DNA of 64,000 nt, from the NCBI GenBank assembly GCA_041396705.1, contig JAWKYB010000006.1, forward strand, positions 1 through 64,000, in the 5' to 3' direction. A program made the position numbers and the translations under genes. The notes below the pieces were generated by a model, which had not been told where the DNA came from, searched no databases, and saw only the letters and a list, made by a program, of their open reading frames with translations. Shown here one piece after another: positions 21,133 to 29,614 of the stretch. Source of the DNA: Alphaproteobacteria bacterium. Its GTDB lineage: Bacteria; Pseudomonadota; Alphaproteobacteria; CALKHQ01. Within the stretch, counting starts at the first letter, position 1. Every line of letters starts with the position of its first letter.

Positions 21133-21699
21133 TCAGCCCCCGGCCCGGTCGCGGGCGACGACATGGGCGATGCCACGGCGCAGATAGTCCGCGCCGGTGA
21201 CGGCGGTTGCCGCCGCCGCCGCCCACAGCAGCACCAGCCCGACCACGTGCACCGCCTGTCCGGTCATCGGCGCCACCATCAGCACGACGATGGCGACCAG
21301 CTGCACCGTGGTCTTGCACTTGGCGAGGAAGGTCACCGGCATCGCCACCGAGTCGCCGGCGAGAAACTCGCGCAGGCCGGCGACCAGGATCTCGCGCGCG
21401 ACGATCACCAGCACGGCGACCACGTGGACGTGCGCCACCGTGCCGTCGGCGACCAGCATCACCAGCACCAGGATCACCAGCACCTTGTCGGCGATCGGGT
21501 CGAGGAAGCGGCCGAAGGCGGAGGTCTGGCCGCGGGCGCGGGCCAGCCAGCCGTCGAACCAGTCGGTGACGGCGGCAGCGGCGAACAGCAGGGCCGCCAG
21601 CCAGCGCACCGCGTCTGACGGCACGAACATCAGGCCGACGATCACCGGCACGGCAACCACCCGGCCGAGGGTGAGCAGGTTCGGAAGCGTCCACAGCAT
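21133..21699 (-). CDS. pgsA: CDP-diacylglycerol-glycerol-3-phosphate 3-phosphatidyltransferase
   Basis: A 188-residue inner-membrane enzyme that makes phosphatidylglycerophosphate, the committed step to phosphatidylglycerol and cardiolipin. The CDP-alcohol phosphotransferase signature is complete: DWFDGWLARARGQ then FGRFLDPIADK near residues 60-85. About four hydrophobic helices are visible (LLTLGRVVAVPVIVGLMFV, KVLVILVLVMLVADG, VAVLVIVAREILVAG, VVGLVLLWAAAAATAV). It starts 18 bp after the uvrC stop, an arrangement that is conserved in many bacteria. Confidence 0.95.
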   Translation of the reverse strand: MLWTLPNLLTLGRVVAVPVIVGLMFVPSDAVRWLAALLFAAAAVTDWFDGWLARARGQTSAFGRFLDPIADKVLVILVLVMLVADGTVAHVHVVAVLVIVAREILVAGLREFLAGDSVAMPVTFLAKCKTTVQLVAIVVLMVAPMTGQAVHVVGLVLLWAAAAATAVTGADYLRRGIAHVVARDRAGG

Positions 21700-21717
21700 G
21701 ACGGCCAGCCTAGGCGC

Positions 21718-23673
21718 TCACTGCCGTTCGTGGAAGAAGTCGTAGACCTTGCGGGCCACCGTCTGGCTGATGCCGGGCGCCTTCTCCAGATCCTCGATGC
21801 CGGCGCGTTCGATGGTGCGCACCGAACCGAAGTGCAGCAGCAGCGCCTTCTTGCGCTTGGCGCCGATGCCGGGGATCTGGTCCAGCGCCGACTTGGCGAT
21901 CTGCGCGCTGCGCTTGGCCCGGTGCGTGCCGATGGCGAAACGGTGCGCCTCGTCGCGCAGCCGCTGGATGAAATAGAGCACCGGGTCGCGCTCCGGCAGC
22001 AGCAGCGGCTGCGCGCGGCCGGGCAGGTGGATCTGCTCGCGCCCGGCGTCGCGGTCGGGCCCCTTCGACACCCCTGCCACCGCCACGTCCTCGATGCCGA
22101 GCTCGCCCATCGCCTCCAGCGCCGCGCCGAGCTGGCCCTTGCCGCCGTCGATAAGCAGCAGGTCCGGCCACTGGCCGCGGCTGCGGTCCGGGTCCTCCTT
22201 CATCGCCCGGGCGAAGCGGCGCTCGATCACCTGGCGCATCATCGCATAGTCGTCGCCGGCCGCGATCTCGTCCGGCAGGCTGGCCCGGCCCTTGGCGGCG
22301 ACGTTGCGGATGGCGAACTTGCGATAGGCTGCCTTGATGAAGCCGTCCGGCCCGGCGACGATCATCGCGCCATAGGGGTTGGTGCCCTGGATGTGGCTGT
22401 TGTCGTAGACCTCGACCCGCTCCGGCGCCGCATCCAGCTCCAGCGTGTCGGCCAGGCCCTCCAGCAGGCGACGCTGCGAGCTGCTCTCGGCCAGCCGCCG
22501 GCCCAGCGCCGCCTCGGCATTCTGCAGCGCATGGGCCACGGCGTTGTGCTTCGGTCCGCGCTTCGGCAGCTCGAAGCGGATGCGCCGCTCCGCACGCAGG
22601 CTCAGCGCCTCGGCCAGCAGGTCGGCCTCGGCCGGCTCGTGCGACAGCAGCACCAGCGGCGGCGGGCTCACCGTCTCGTAGAACTGGCCGACGAAGGCGG
22701 CGAGGACCAGGTCGAGCGGCTCGTCCTTGTCGTGGCGCGGGAAATAGGCCCGGTTGCCGTAGTTGCTGCCGGAGCGGAAGAAGAACACCTGCACGCAGGT
22801 GTGTCCGCCGGCCTGGTGGGCCGCGATCACGTCGGCCTCGTCCAGGTTGCCGATGTTGATGTCCTGGTGGGCCTGGATCTGGGTCAGCGCGCGGATGCGG
22901 TCGCGATAGGCGGCCGCGGTCTCGAACGCCATGGCCGCGCTGGCGGTCTGCATGGCGTCGGCCAGCCGCGCCTGCACGTCCTGGCTCTTGCCGGCCAAGA
23001 AGGCGCGCGCCTCGGCGACCAGCTCGCCATAGGCGGCGGTGTCGATCCGGTCGACGCAGGGCGCGCTGCACCGCTTGATCTGATAGAGCAGGCACGGCCG
23101 CGACCGGGTCGAGAACACGCTGTCGGAGCAGGAACGCAGCAGGAAGACGCGCTGCAGCGCGTTCAGCGTCCGGTTGACCGCGCCGGCGGAGGCGAACGGG
23201 CCGAAATACTCGCCCGGCTGGTTGCGCGCGCCGCGGTACTTCATCACCCGCGGGAAGCGGGCCGGCGCGTCGGGCGCGGCCCCGGCGTCGGCATCGCGGA
23301 TGAAGATGTAGGGGAACGACTTGTCGTCGCGCAGCAGCACGTTGTAGCGCGGCCGCAGCTGCTTGATCAGGTTGATCTCCAGCAGCAGCGCCTCGACCTC
23401 GGTATGGGTGGTCACCACCTCCAGCGCCTTGGTCTCGGAGACCATGCGCTGCAGCCGGTGCGGCAGCTTGGCGAGCTGGGTGTAGTTGGTGACGCGCCGC
23501 CGCAGGTTGCGGGCCTTGCCGACGTAGAGCGCGTCGCCATGGCCGTCGAGCATGCGATAGACGCCCGGCGTCTGCGGCAGCGTGCGCAGCTTGGCCTGGA
23601 TCAGTGCGCGGCCGCCCGCCATCGTTGCCGCGTTATTGGTCGCGACCGCCCCGTTTTCATGTGCGGAACTCAT
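21718..23673 (-). CDS. uvrC: Excinuclease ABC subunit C
   Basis: The dual-incision nuclease of nucleotide-excision repair, acting with UvrA and UvrB. The 651-residue protein has the GIY-YIG domain (PGVYRMLDGHGDALYVGKAR near residue 37), a Cys-rich segment (LYQIKRCSAPCVDRI), the UVR domain for UvrB (MAFETAAAYRDRIRAL), the RNase H-like endonuclease domain with VYDNSHIQGTNPYGAM and LLIDGGKGQL, and a helix-hairpin-helix tail (IPGIGAKRKKALLLHFGS). The start at 23673 gives a 17-residue lead; an internal Met at residue 18 is an alternative. pgsA and mobB follow closely. Confidence 0.97.
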   Translation of the reverse strand: MSSAHENGAVATNNAATMAGGRALIQAKLRTLPQTPGVYRMLDGHGDALYVGKARNLRRRVTNYTQLAKLPHRLQRMVSETKALEVVTTHTEVEALLLEINLIKQLRPRYNVLLRDDKSFPYIFIRDADAGAAPDAPARFPRVMKYRGARNQPGEYFGPFASAGAVNRTLNALQRVFLLRSCSDSVFSTRSRPCLLYQIKRCSAPCVDRIDTAAYGELVAEARAFLAGKSQDVQARLADAMQTASAAMAFETAAAYRDRIRALTQIQAHQDINIGNLDEADVIAAHQAGGHTCVQVFFFRSGSNYGNRAYFPRHDKDEPLDLVLAAFVGQFYETVSPPPLVLLSHEPAEADLLAEALSLRAERRIRFELPKRGPKHNAVAHALQNAEAALGRRLAESSSQRRLLEGLADTLELDAAPERVEVYDNSHIQGTNPYGAMIVAGPDGFIKAAYRKFAIRNVAAKGRASLPDEIAAGDDYAMMRQVIERRFARAMKEDPDRSRGQWPDLLLIDGGKGQLGAALEAMGELGIEDVAVAGVSKGPDRDAGREQIHLPGRAQPLLLPERDPVLYFIQRLRDEAHRFAIGTHRAKRSAQIAKSALDQIPGIGAKRKKALLLHFGSVRTIERAGIEDLEKAPGISQTVARKVYDFFHERQ

Positions 23674-24066
23674 CGCGCGATCATAGGGCGGTACGGGCCG
23701 GCGGCGAAGCGGCGCGACGGCGCGACGCCGGAAAGCGCGGATCGCCTGGAGCCGCCGCCGTTATCCACGGCAACTGTGGATAAGCCTGTCAGCGAATCCG
23801 TCGGCATCGGGCGAATCGGGCGGAATTCCGATGGTTTCACAAAATTGAACAAATTTTGTGCAACGGAATAACATGTTGATTTTATTTGTATTTTTTCTTG
23901 ATCAAGGTGAAGAAAGCGTTTCATTTCGTTGACACAAGACGGGTGCCGTAATCGTGAACGAATCCTGACGGTTGTGCATAAGCGTCGGCAATGCCGGCGT
24001 TAACCCGGGTTACCGGGCGCAGTCGTTGCGGCTTTTCACCCTTGCAGGATGTTAATATTGGCGCGG
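23674..24066. other. AT-rich non-coding region upstream of uvrC
   Basis: This 393-bp gap is the promoter region of uvrC. It contains the only clearly AT-rich patch of the window (about 23820-23925). Inside is a near-perfect palindrome with arms CACAAAAT (23838-23845) and ATTTTGTG (23853-23860) around seven bases, an operator-like element. A second, GC-centred palindrome TAACCCGGGTTA is at 24001-24012. A minus-strand ORF of 84 codons here overlaps the uvrC start but has no ribosome binding site or recognised sequence and was not accepted. No clear -35/-10 pair was settled on. Confidence 0.45.
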
Positions 24067-24861
24067 TCAATCGAACGGGTTGATCGCCTGGCCGGGCTGG
24101 GCCCAGCCGAGATGCTGGCCGCCGTCCACCGTGATCAGCGCGCCGGTCACCGACGGCGCCGCCAGCAGATACAGCACCGCGTCGGCGATCTCGTCCGGTT
24201 CGGCGCCATGCTCCAGCGGCATCGACCGGTTCTGCCGGTCGAAATGCGCCTGCTCCTGCTTGGCCCCCTTCAGGGTCGGGCCGGGGCCGATGCCATTGAC
24301 CTGGATGCGCGGTGCCAGGCCCAGGGCCAGCGTGCGCGTCATCGCCCACAGACCGACCTTGCTGATCGAGTAGCTGGTGAAGAACGGGGTCAGGTTGAAC
24401 ACCCGCTGGTCGACGATGTTGACGACGTGGCCGCGCCGGTCGGCCGGCAGCTGCCGGGCGAAGGCCTGCGTCAGCACGAAGGGTGCGCGCAGGTTGACCT
24501 CCATGTGCAGGTCCCAGCGCGCCCGGTCGGCGCTCAGCGCGTCGTCGAACTCGAATGTCGAGGCGTTGTTGACCAGGCAGCCCAGCGGTCCGAGCGCCTG
24601 CACCACCTGCGGCACCAGGCCCTGCATCGCCCGCTCGTCGGACAGGTCGGCCCGGAATGCCTGCGCCCGCCCGCCGGCGGCGGCGATGCCGGCGACCACC
24701 TCTTCCGCGGCGTCGGCGGAGCCGTTGTAGTGCACCGCCACGGCCCATCCGTCCGCGGCCAGCCGCTCGGCGATCACGCGGCCGACCCGCTTCGCCGCGC
24801 CGGTGACCAGGGCCGTGCGCGGCATCGGCAGCAACTCGTAGCGGCGGGCCTTTTCGGACAT
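24067..24861 (-). CDS. SDR oxidoreductase, FolM/pteridine-reductase-like
   Basis: A 264-residue classical short-chain dehydrogenase. The cofactor loop is TALVTGAAKRVGRVIAERL, with Arg suggesting NADPH. LVNNASTFEFDD and the atypical catalytic segment VNIVDQRVFNLTPFFTSYSISK (Y-x-x-x-K present) match the FolM/dihydromonapterin-reductase-like group that reduces dihydropterins or serves as an alternative dihydrofolate reductase. folB, a common neighbour, is not seen. Start 24861 has GGGGAGGG upstream at a rather long distance; MPRTALVTG twelve codons in is an alternative. It follows the antiporter gene by 29 bp. Confidence 0.82.
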   Translation of the reverse strand: MSEKARRYELLPMPRTALVTGAAKRVGRVIAERLAADGWAVAVHYNGSADAAEEVVAGIAAAGGRAQAFRADLSDERAMQGLVPQVVQALGPLGCLVNNASTFEFDDALSADRARWDLHMEVNLRAPFVLTQAFARQLPADRRGHVVNIVDQRVFNLTPFFTSYSISKVGLWAMTRTLALGLAPRIQVNGIGPGPTLKGAKQEQAHFDRQNRSMPLEHGAEPDEIADAVLYLLAAPSVTGALITVDGGQHLGWAQPGQAINPFD

Positions 24862-24890
24862 GGCGGCGTCCCTCCCCCTGTTTCCGCCGG

Positions 24891-25847
24891 CTAGGACCCG
24901 TCGAGAACGGGTTTGCCGAGGAAGTTTATGGCGACGAAGGCGACGAACAGCGTCAGCAGCACCACGCCTTCCGGGCGCGACATCCGCCGCCCGCTGGCCG
25001 CCAGCGGCAGCAGCAGCAGGGTGACCCCGACCATGACCAACAGGTCGAAGCCGATGGCGGCGAGATCGACCGGGATCTGCGCCACCAGCGCGGTCACCCC
25101 GAGGATGCCGAGGCAGTTGAATATGTTGGAGCCGACGACGTTGCCGAACACCATGTCGGTGTGGCCCTTGCGCGCCGCCACCACCACGATCGCCAGCTCG
25201 GGCAGGCTGGTGCCGACCGCGACCAGGGTGACGCCGATGATCTCGTCGGAGACGCCGAGCGACCGGGCGATGTCCACCGCGCCGTCGACCAGCCATTCCG
25301 CACCGAGCACCAGGCCGACCAGGCCGAGCACGATGAACTGCAGCGCGCGCAGCAGCGACTGGGCCGGCGGCGCCGTCACATCCGGCAGCGCCCGCAGCGC
25401 GGCGTCGCGCATGTCGTGCCGGTAGCTGACGATCAGGTAGAGCGTCAGTGCGGCCACCATCAGCCCGCCCTGCCACCAGCGGAACACGCCGGACCAGCCC
25501 ACCGCCGCCACCACGACCGAGGCCAGCAGCACCATGCCGCCGTCGCGCAGCAGCGAGGCGGCCTGGGCCGGCACCGGCCGGATCACCGCGCCCAGGCCGA
25601 GGATCAGCAGGATGTTGGAGATGTTGGAGCCGACGACGTTGCCGATGGCGATGCCGGGGCTGCCGTCGAGCGCGGCGTCCACCGACACCACCAGCTCCGG
25701 CGCCGAGGTGCCGAACGCCACCACGGTCAGGCCGATCAGCAGCGGCGACATGCCCAGCCGGTGCGCGAGCGACGCCGCGCCGCGCACCAGCAGCTCGCCG
25801 CCGATCAGCAGCAGCACGAAGCCGGCGACAAGGAAGACGATGCTCAT
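24891..25847 (-). CDS. Calcium/sodium antiporter (YrbG/CaCA family)
   Basis: A 318-residue inner-membrane cation exchanger with about ten hydrophobic helices. The two inverted alpha-repeats that form the ion path are clear: VVAFGTSAPELVVSVDAAL with GNVVGSNISNILLILG near residues 43-85, and VAVGTSLPELAIVVVAA with GNVVGSNIFNCLGILG near residues 205-245. Length is normal for bacterial YrbG-like exchangers. Ion preference cannot be read from sequence. Downstream on the same strand is the FolM-like gene. Confidence 0.92.
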   Translation of the reverse strand: MSIVFLVAGFVLLLIGGELLVRGAASLAHRLGMSPLLIGLTVVAFGTSAPELVVSVDAALDGSPGIAIGNVVGSNISNILLILGLGAVIRPVPAQAASLLRDGGMVLLASVVVAAVGWSGVFRWWQGGLMVAALTLYLIVSYRHDMRDAALRALPDVTAPPAQSLLRALQFIVLGLVGLVLGAEWLVDGAVDIARSLGVSDEIIGVTLVAVGTSLPELAIVVVAARKGHTDMVFGNVVGSNIFNCLGILGVTALVAQIPVDLAAIGFDLLVMVGVTLLLLPLAASGRRMSRPEGVVLLTLFVAFVAINFLGKPVLDGS

Positions 25848-26045
25848 GCGGTCCGGCTCATCGGTCGCCCGCGCCGGCCGGCGCCGGTCGCACGGCGCGG
25901 CGGGCAGCCGGCGCGGCGGCTGTTGGTCTGGCGGCGGTCACAAGCGTTCCGTCTGGCCCCGTGCGATTCGGCGCGGTCGTGGAAAGGCGCGTGGGTTGTA
26001 ACCCTACCCGTCGCCGCTGGCCAGATGTGCCCGGCGTGCGGCCGG

Positions 26046-26444
26046 TCAGTCGCCGTCCGACTCCGGCTCCAGCTTCAGCGAGGCCGAGTTCATGCAATAG
26101 CGCTGGCCGCCCGGGCCGGGCCCGTCCGGGAACACATGGCCCAGATGCACCTTGCAATTGCCGCAGACCACCTCGGTCCGCACCATGCGATGGCTGACGT
26201 CGACCCGCTCGGCCACCGCGCCCTCGCTCGCCGGCTCGGTGAAGGACGGCCAACCTGTGCCGGAATCGAACTTGGTGTCGGAACTGAACAGCAGTGCGCC
26301 GCAATTGCGGCAGCGATAGTCCCCGGCGGTCTTGCAGTCCCAGTACTCGTTGCGGAACGGCCGCTCGGTATCGCCGTCGAACATCACCCGCCGCTGCAGG
26401 TCGGTAAGGTCGTCGCGGTCGTCTGGATCGGGCATGCCGGCCAT
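26046..26444 (-). CDS. msrB: Peptide-methionine (R)-S-oxide reductase
   Basis: A 132-residue cytosolic enzyme that repairs methionine-R-sulfoxide in proteins. Two zinc-binding CxxC pairs are seen (CRNCGALLF and VVCGNCKVHLGH). The catalytic blocks are GTGWPSFTEP and RYCMNSASL, with the reactive Cys in the latter. The ATG at 26444 has GGAGG six bases upstream, so the longer ORF is not used. It diverges from the chromate-resistance genes, a grouping consistent with oxidant stress but not proof of joint control. Confidence 0.96.
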   Translation of the reverse strand: MAGMPDPDDRDDLTDLQRRVMFDGDTERPFRNEYWDCKTAGDYRCRNCGALLFSSDTKFDSGTGWPSFTEPASEGAVAERVDVSHRMVRTEVVCGNCKVHLGHVFPDGPGPGGQRYCMNSASLKLEPESDGD

Positions 26445-26544
26445 GTGGTGCCTCCGAGATGCGGCGCCGGCGGGCGCCGGTGCGGGGAAGCCCTCAATAT
26501 TGGGCCGCGCCGGCCGATTGGCCAGTGCGGCGCGCGCGTTCGTG

Positions 26545-26573
26545 TTGTCGCGCGGTGGAAGCCGTCCTATTGT
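26545..26573 (+). promoter_or_regulatory. Candidate promoter for chrBA
   Basis: TTGTCG at 26545-26550 and TATTGT at 26568-26573 are separated by exactly 17 bp and each matches four of six consensus bases. The site is about 80 bp before the chrB ATG in the divergent msrB-chrB gap (26445-26655). Confidence 0.4.
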
Positions 26574-26655
26574 GCCCGATACGGGGCTCACGCGGTGGCC
26601 CCGTCAGGCGCAAGCCCAAGCACCGCTCCGCAGTCGATTTGCCGGAGCTTTGGCC

Positions 26656-27471
26656 ATGGGCGACTACTTCATCTCTTCCGAACGACTTTGGAACCGGGCG
26701 GGCTCGGCCGACGCCCCCGCCGTGCTCGACGTGCGCCGCCGCGCCGTGTTCGACGCCGACGATGCGGCAATTCCCGGATCGCTCTGGTGCGACCCCGCCG
26801 CCGCCGTCGCGCTGGCGCGGGCTTGGCCGGCGACACGGCCGGTGGTGGTCTCCTGCGCCCATGGCCACCAGTTGTCGCAGGGCGTCGCCGCGAGCCTGCG
26901 CGCGGACGGCCGCCCGGCCGCGGTGCATGACGGCGGGTTCGCGGCCTGGCGCGAGGCCGGGCTGCCGGTGCTGCGGCCGAGCGGCCTGCCGCAATGCGCG
27001 CCGGGCGCCGCCAGCCTGTGGATCACGCGGCGCCGGCCGAAGGTCGACCGGGTCGCCTGCCCCTGGCTGATCCGGCGATTCGTCGACCCGCGCGCCGCCT
27101 TCCTGTTCGTCGAGCCCGACCAGGTGCTGGCGCTGGCCGACGAGACCGGCGGCATCGCCTTCGACATCGACGGCGCGCCCTACAGCCACGACGGCGCCCG
27201 CTGCAGCTTCGATGTGCTGCTGGCCTGCAGCGGCATCGCCGATCCGGCGCTGGCCGACCTGGCCACGATCGTCCGCGGCGCCGATACCGCCCGGCTCGAT
27301 CTGGCGCCGCAGTCGGCCGGGCTGCTGGCGATGGCGCTGGGGCTGTCGGCGCTGGCCGGCGACGACGACCGGCGCGCGCTCGAGGCCGGCATGACGCTCT
27401 ACGACGCGCTCTATGCCTGGCGGCGGCACGCGCCGGGCGAGCGCCACAGCTGGCCCGCGGCGGCGGCATGA
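26656..27471 (+). CDS. chrB: Rhodanese-ChrB fusion, chromate resistance protein
   Basis: A 271-residue two-domain protein. Residues 1-115 are rhodanese-like (APAVLDVRRRAVFDADDAAI, then the active loop VVVSCAHGHQLSQ with Cys, and the tail GFAAWREAGLPVL). Residues 120-271 form the ChrB C-terminal domain (ITRRRPKVDRVACPWLIRRF, PYSHDGARCSFDVLL, EAGMTLYDALYAWRR). ChrB proteins act as chromate-responsive regulators or helpers of ChrA; replacement of the usual N-terminal part by a sulfurtransferase domain is notable. It overlaps chrA by ATGA (27468-27471), so they are co-translated. Confidence 0.85.
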   Translation: MGDYFISSERLWNRAGSADAPAVLDVRRRAVFDADDAAIPGSLWCDPAAAVALARAWPATRPVVVSCAHGHQLSQGVAASLRADGRPAAVHDGGFAAWREAGLPVLRPSGLPQCAPGAASLWITRRRPKVDRVACPWLIRRFVDPRAAFLFVEPDQVLALADETGGIAFDIDGAPYSHDGARCSFDVLLACSGIADPALADLATIVRGADTARLDLAPQSAGLLAMALGLSALAGDDDRRALEAGMTLYDALYAWRRHAPGERHSWPAAAA

Positions 27472-28751
27472 GCGCGCCGACCTTCGCCGAGGCCGTCCGC
27501 GTCTGGGCGCGAATCGGCTGCCTGTCCTTCGGCGGCCCGGCCGGCCAGATCGCGCTGATGCACCGCGAGATCGTCGAGCAGCGCAAATGGCTCGACGAGC
27601 CGGACTACCTGAATGCCCTCAACTTCTGCATGCTGCTGCCGGGGCCGGAGGCGATGCAGCTCGCCACCTATGCCGGCTGGCGCCTGCACGGCGTGCGCGG
27701 CGGGCTGGCGGCCGGCCTGCTGTTCGTGCTGCCGGGCGCGCTGGTGGTGCTGGCGCTGACGATGGCCTATGCCGCCTTCGGCCGGCTGGCGCCGGTCGAG
27801 GCCGCCTTCGTCGGCATCAAGGCGGCGGTGCTGGTGATCGTCGTCGAGGCGTTGCTGCGCATCGCCAGGCGGGCGCTGCACGCCGCCGCCCATTGGACCA
27901 TCGCCGCCGCCGCCTTCGTCGGCATCTTCCTGTTCGAGGCGCCTTTCCCGCTGATCGTCGGCGCGGCTGCCGCGATCGGCTTCGCCCTGGCGCCGCAGCG
28001 CCGCGCCGACGGCCCGGCCGAGCCCTGGCCGTCGCCGCGGCGCACGCTGGCGACCCTCGGGCTCTGGCTCGCGGTGTGGCTGGTCCCGCTCGGCCTGCTG
28101 TGGGCCCTGCTCGGCGGCGGCCATGTGCTGGCCGAGATCGGCGCCTTCTTCTCGATGCTGGCCGTGGTGACCTTCGGCGGCGCCTATGCGGTACTGGCCT
28201 ACATGGCGCAGGCGGCGGTTGAAACCCACGGCTGGCTCGACGCCGGCGAGATGCTGGACGGACTCGGCCTTGCCGAGACCACGCCCGGGCCGCTGATCCT
28301 GGTTACCGAGTTCGTCGGCTATCTGGGCGCCGCCCGCAGCGGCGGCGAGGCGTCGTTGCTGCGCGGGCTGGCCGGTGCCGCCGTGACGCTGTGGGCCACC
28401 TTCGCCCCCTGCTTCCTGTGGGTGTTCGCCGGCGCGCCCTATGTCCAGCGCATCGCCCGCGCGCCGCGGCTGCGCGCCGCGCTGCAGGGCATCACCGCCG
28501 CCGTGGTCGGGGTGATCCTCAACCTGTCGCTGTGGTTCGGGTTGCACGTGCTCGCGCCGGGCATCCAGGAACGCGCCACCGGTCCGCTGCGCTGGTGGAC
28601 GCTGCCGCCGGACGGGATCGACCCGGTGGCGGCGGTTCTGGCCGCGGTCGCCGCCGTGGCGCTGCTGGCACTGCACCAGGGCGTGCTGCGCACGTTGGTA
28701 CTGTGCGGCGGGCTGGCGCTGGCGTGGTATGCGCTGCAAGCGCCGGGCTAG
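27468..28751 (+). CDS. chrA: Chromate efflux transporter ChrA
   Basis: A 427-residue CHR-family membrane protein, in the two-domain long form. Each half begins with the family block: LSFGGPAGQIALMHREIVE with LPGPEAMQLATYAGW in the first, and VTFGGAYAVLAYMAQAAVE with ETTPGPLILVTEFVGYLGA in the second. About ten membrane helices are visible. It exports chromate using the membrane potential. Translation is coupled to the rhodanese-ChrB protein. The 3' end overlaps the convergent YjbR-like gene by four bases. Confidence 0.94.
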   Translation: MSAPTFAEAVRVWARIGCLSFGGPAGQIALMHREIVEQRKWLDEPDYLNALNFCMLLPGPEAMQLATYAGWRLHGVRGGLAAGLLFVLPGALVVLALTMAYAAFGRLAPVEAAFVGIKAAVLVIVVEALLRIARRALHAAAHWTIAAAAFVGIFLFEAPFPLIVGAAAAIGFALAPQRRADGPAEPWPSPRRTLATLGLWLAVWLVPLGLLWALLGGGHVLAEIGAFFSMLAVVTFGGAYAVLAYMAQAAVETHGWLDAGEMLDGLGLAETTPGPLILVTEFVGYLGAARSGGEASLLRGLAGAAVTLWATFAPCFLWVFAGAPYVQRIARAPRLRAALQGITAAVVGVILNLSLWFGLHVLAPGIQERATGPLRWWTLPPDGIDPVAAVLAAVAAVALLALHQGVLRTLVLCGGLALAWYALQAPG

Positions 28752-29137
28752 CGATCCAGCGTCGCCGCCAGCCGCTTCGGCGCGACCGCGCGAAAGCTCT
28801 GGTCGATCCACTCGCACAGCATGGCCAGCGGCGGCTCGTCGTCGGGCCCGAAGCTGGCGGTGACCCAGCCGGAGCGGCCGAGACCGTAGCCGGTGGGCGC
28901 GACGAAAGGCAGCGTCAGCGCCATCTCGGCCGACACCGGCAGCTTCACGGTCAGCCGGAGCCCGCCGTCGTCGCCGGCCCAGACAAAGGCGAACACCTTG
29001 CGCCGCACCTTGAACGCGCGCTCGCCCCAGGGAAATTCCTCCACCGCCTCGGGCAAGGCCAGCGCGTGGCGGCGCAGCGCCGCCACATGCGGCCCGTTGC
29101 CACGCACCGTCGCGCCACGCAGGCCGTCGTCGGCCAT
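28748..29137 (-). CDS. MmcQ/YjbR family DNA-binding protein
   Basis: A 129-residue protein of the MmcQ/YjbR (CyaY-like fold) family. Typical blocks are LALPEAVEEFPWGERAFKVR, KVFAFVWAGD, LRLTVKLP and TGYGLGRSGWVTASF, ending with WIDQSFRAVAPKRL. Family members bind DNA weakly or have no proven role. The ATG at 29137 has GGAGG five bases before it. Its stop overlaps the end of chrA on the other strand. Confidence 0.87.
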   Translation of the reverse strand: MADDGLRGATVRGNGPHVAALRRHALALPEAVEEFPWGERAFKVRRKVFAFVWAGDDGGLRLTVKLPVSAEMALTLPFVAPTGYGLGRSGWVTASFGPDDEPPLAMLCEWIDQSFRAVAPKRLAATLDR

Positions 29138-29237
29138 CGCCACCTCCAACCGTCGCTGCCGCAGCTTCGCGGCGCCGGCGCGGCGTCGTCAAGACGCGCC
29201 ACCTTGCGCCGGCCGGGCCATCGCCTAATCTGGCGGC

Positions 29238-29614
29238 ATGACCGTCATCGGACTCGACCACGTCCAGATCGCCATGCCGCGCGGCGCGGAGGCCGCCGCC
29301 CGCGCCTTCTACGGCGACCTGCTCGGCCTGGCGGAGATCGCCAAGCCGGCGAAGCTGGCGGCACGCGGCGGCGCCTGGTTCCGGCTCGGCCCGCTGCAGT
29401 TGCACCTCGGCGTCGAGGACGACTTCCGCCCGGCACGCAAGGCGCATCCGGCGCTGGTGGTGACGGACCTGGATGCGCTGCGCGCGCGGCTGGAAGACCG
29501 GGCGCTGGCGGTGCGGCCGGACGACCGGTCGACGGCCGCGCCCGCTTCTTCGTCGACGACCCGTTCGGCAACCGGCTGGAATTCGTCGCGGCGACGGCGG
29601 GGCAGAGCGCATGA
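29238..29614 (+). CDS. VOC/glyoxalase family protein, frameshifted
   Basis: A roughly 125-residue vicinal-oxygen-chelate protein: IGLDHVQIAMPRGAEAAARA (first metal His), FRLGPLQLHLGVEDDF, then after a frame change ARFFVDDPFGNRLEFVAAT with the final Glu ligand. The frame shifts by one base near 29530, where GACCGGTCGAC is read but GACCGGGTCGAC would keep the frame. In the new frame the protein ends at 29614 with a normal family C-terminus, overlapping the next gene by ATGA. In the raw sequence this gene and the next appear as one false fused ORF (29238-30650). Substrate unknown. Confidence 0.8.

Noticed and set aside
23670..23924. 84-codon minus-strand ORF overlapping the uvrC start by ATGA
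   Set aside because: No Shine-Dalgarno, no known family, and the second half has the Arg/Ser/Gly composition of random GC-rich sequence; more likely uvrC leader DNA.
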